This document shows, piece after piece, positions 63,301 through 64,000 of a stretch of 64,000 bases of DNA. The DNA is taken from positions 23,693,936-23,757,935 of the forward strand of contig CAIIXF020000006.1 in assembly GCA_903813345.2 (NCBI GenBank), in the 5' to 3' direction. Position 1 is the stretch's first letter. The number at the start of each line of letters is the position of its first letter. The notes beneath the pieces were generated by a model that saw only the letters and a program-made list of their open reading frames with translations, had not been told where the DNA came from and made no database searches. The position numbers and the translations under genes were made by a program. This DNA is from Owenia fusiformis. Lineage: Eukaryota; Annelida; Polychaeta; Sabellida; Oweniidae.

Positions 63301-63492
63301 TTTGGTAAAAGTACAGACAAGTTATCTGCGCATGCGCAAAATCAATTATCAGGCTCAAAACGATTTATGCGTTTTGGAAAGAAGGACGATGTTGACACTG
63401 CTGAGGTCTCAGAGAAACGTTTCATGAGATTTGGTAAACGGGCTGACACGTTGGACATCAGCTCCCTCGGGACAGATGGTTCCAAAGAGTAA
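51368..63492 (+). CDS. FMRFamide neuropeptide precursor (2 coding exons)
   Basis: Exons 51368-51512 and 62054-63492 join in phase 1 (GAG A|gtaagt ... ttccag|AT GCG) to give 527 residues. Exon 1 encodes a signal peptide ([16 protein letters not shown]) and then [18 protein letters not shown], a two-cysteine N-terminal segment like that of known molluscan FMRFamide precursors. Exon 2 encodes HMMRFG-R (70-76), YIRFG-R (87-92), a degenerate LMGFG-E (110-115), [11 protein letters not shown] (123-133) and then 23 copies of KRFMRFGK between residues 161 and 508. Each Gly supplies the amide and Lys-Arg/Lys-Lys pairs are convertase sites; spacers are acidic. Products would be secreted FMRFamide and related peptides, which act on FMRFamide-gated channels and G-protein receptors. 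Exon 2 is certain. Assigning exon 1 rests on signal peptide, phase, consensus donor and family resemblance; a 10.5-kb intron separates them. Confidence 0.85.
52515..53870. repeat. Tandem ~172-bp repeats, left arm
   Basis: Unit starts can be seen near 52,520, 52,692, 52,865, 53,037, 53,222 and 53,396, with two more degenerate units near 53,550 and 53,712. The words gaccatatctcacc, aacttccaaaatatggag and cataatattactaataagaa recur in each. Confidence 0.85.
54050..54150. repeat. GGCC-rich MITE fragment (copy 4)
   Basis: The sequence ggccccttaaccccaaatctg...gaaattttgaaaatat...ttaggcctaaaagg is a diverged internal part of the family at 10.9, 13.8 and 41.7 kb. It lies near the centre of the giant foldback. 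Confidence 0.5.
54830..55930. repeat. Tandem ~172-bp repeats, right arm (inverted)
   Basis: Complementary units containing ggtgagatatggtcacccctg occur near 55,215, 55,390, 55,560, 55,735 and 55,903, with more diverged ones near 54,900 and 55,060. Confidence 0.85.
56450..59400. other. FMRFamide intron, no further exon seen
   Basis: AT-rich. It contains the inverted partner (58740-58792) of 47683-47732 and a 14-bp hairpin at about 58,037-58,073 (cggccgaatcggac / gtccaattcggctg). No exon with plausible splice borders was found. Confidence 0.35.
59567..59618. repeat. Two tandem 26-27-bp units
   Basis: The unit acttatattttcatcagcgg gcagata is present twice head to tail, followed by two further isolated gcgggcagatata words at 59,641. 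Confidence 0.7.
59658..60381. mobile_element. 724-bp element with GGGAGGTTAAGC tips, TAGTA duplication
   Basis: GGGAGGTTAAGC (59658) and GCTTAACCTCTC (ending 60381) are inverted, flanked by TAGTA at 59653-59657 and 60382-60386. Sub-terminal sequence also pairs (gcaaacgtaaacc against ggtttacgttg). The tips resemble those of the 509-bp twins at 39-44 kb (GGAGAGGTTAAGC), and the next bases (acgatttttt..acg.aaccg..aacg) are similar too, so the elements belong to related families. Confidence 0.75.
60387..61110. other. Intronic sequence, possibly decayed LINE
   Basis: Fragments read like a decayed retrotransposon body leading into the next feature, but frames are broken and none is certain. Confidence 0.3.
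61120..61584 (+). pseudogene. LINE 3' fragment (C-terminal Cys-knuckle)
   Basis: The frame is open from about 61,120, upstream of the ATG at 61225, and ends at 61584. It reads ...[20 protein letters not shown]... then [18 protein letters not shown] and the knuckle [20 protein letters not shown], matching the C-terminal region after the reverse transcriptase of non-LTR elements. It differs from the LINE at 16.3 kb, so a second family is present. It is 5'-truncated and lies in the FMRFamide intron. Confidence 0.65.
61585..62053. other. End of the FMRFamide intron with 3' splice site
   Basis: AT-rich, ending in the acceptor tatttccag at 62045-62053. No other feature was found. Confidence 0.6.
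62374..63165 (+). repeat. 42-bp coding tandem array of FMRFamide units
   Basis: Nineteen FMRF copies are spaced at 14 codons (typical unit [14 protein letters not shown]). Units at the left end share gaagacgaa and agattcgg spellings; units at the right end share gaagatgaa and agatttgg. Variant spacers are DSDDE, DGENE (twice), DGDDE, DGNDE and DDEDE. Four more FMRF copies beyond the array have unrelated spacers. Confidence 0.95.
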
Positions 63493-64000
63493 TTGTCAGA
63501 CAACATGGTTGTTTGCAAAGGGTCCCTGTAATCAGTCAGTCTAAATATTACAGGCATTTAATTGCAAGTAACGTATTCTCCAAATTATCAATACATTTTC
63601 GAGTAATATAAAAATATAATTTTAGACAAAACAATAACTGAAAATGTGAAAGTTTGGTGAATATGGGACTCATATAGTTAACACCATGGAGATGAAGTCA
63701 GAAAGATGGAGTTGTTACAAAAACTGCGATTGAACAAGGACATTGAATGGCATTCTTCAAACTTTTCTCGGTTTATACTTCGTCGATAAGGGTTAGTGAT
63801 GTTATTTGCCAAAATACCTATCCAACATATCGCTCTTAACTCCAAATACATTCGCATTCGCATGATACCGAGATAATACCAAATGCGATGCAAATGTTAT
63901 AACTGTTACACCAGAGAGTAGAAACATTAGAATTATTCATTGAATTAAGGTACATTAAGTCCATAATATTAGGTTACATCCATACTATAATTATTATATA
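63493..64000 (+). other. 3' flank of the FMRFamide gene
   Basis: Presumed 3' untranslated region. No canonical AATAAA or ATTAAA was seen up to the end of the window; only AT-rich variants such as aatataaaaatata at about 63,606. The true poly(A) site may lie outside the window. Confidence 0.35.

Noticed and set aside
62376-63320. 314-codon open frame on the minus strand
   Set aside because: It is the antisense of the FMRFamide array; the repeated [14 protein letters not shown] pattern follows from the 42-bp coding repeat, and the plus strand has clear processing sites.

Overview
The window is metazoan nuclear DNA: AT-rich, intron-rich, with GT-AG splice junctions, LINE and mariner remnants and an unusually dense set of inverted-repeat (foldback/MITE) elements. 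A precursor carrying 23 FMRFamide copies plus an ALxGxxYMRFamide-type peptide points to a lophotrochozoan, most likely a mollusc. Species cannot be given from the sequence alone.

Layout. 1-131 (minus): first coding exon of a secreted protein that runs off the left edge. 0.57-1.57 kb: nested palindromic elements. 3.2-3.9 kb: GC-rich element with TTA target duplications. 6.4-6.7 kb: small MITE with 9-bp duplications. 10.9-14.8 kb: GGCC-rich MITEs, a tRNA-like SINE head, a LINE endonuclease scrap and a dead mariner-like element. 16.3-17.7 kb: 5'-truncated LINE. 19.28-31.42 kb (plus): complete 11-exon gene for a 543-residue acyl-CoA synthetase of the 4-coumarate-CoA ligase/luciferase family, ending in a peroxisomal SRL signal; its last intron (5 kb) holds three consecutive foldback elements. 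32-34.7 kb: two more foldbacks. 39.05-44.38 kb: two abutting copies of a 509-bp element, the second split by a 4,297-bp transposon with an exact ATG duplication. 46.2-63.5 kb (plus): the FMRFamide neuropeptide gene, reconstructed as a likely non-coding first exon with TATA box (46.2-46.4 kb), a signal-peptide exon (51.37-51.51 kb) and one large peptide exon (62.05-63.49 kb). The 10.5-kb intron between the two coding exons contains a 4.45-kb foldback element whose arms are built of ~172-bp tandem repeats. 61.1-61.6 kb: second LINE 3' fragment.

The two well-supported genes look functionally unrelated: one is a peroxisomal acyl-adenylating enzyme, the other a secreted peptide precursor. What ties the window together is its architecture. 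Short exons float in introns that have been expanded by palindromic non-autonomous DNA transposons, several of which have CAC...GTG (or close) ends and 5-bp target-site duplications. All gene models here were assembled by hand from splice signals, phase and homology; no alignment or transcript evidence was available.
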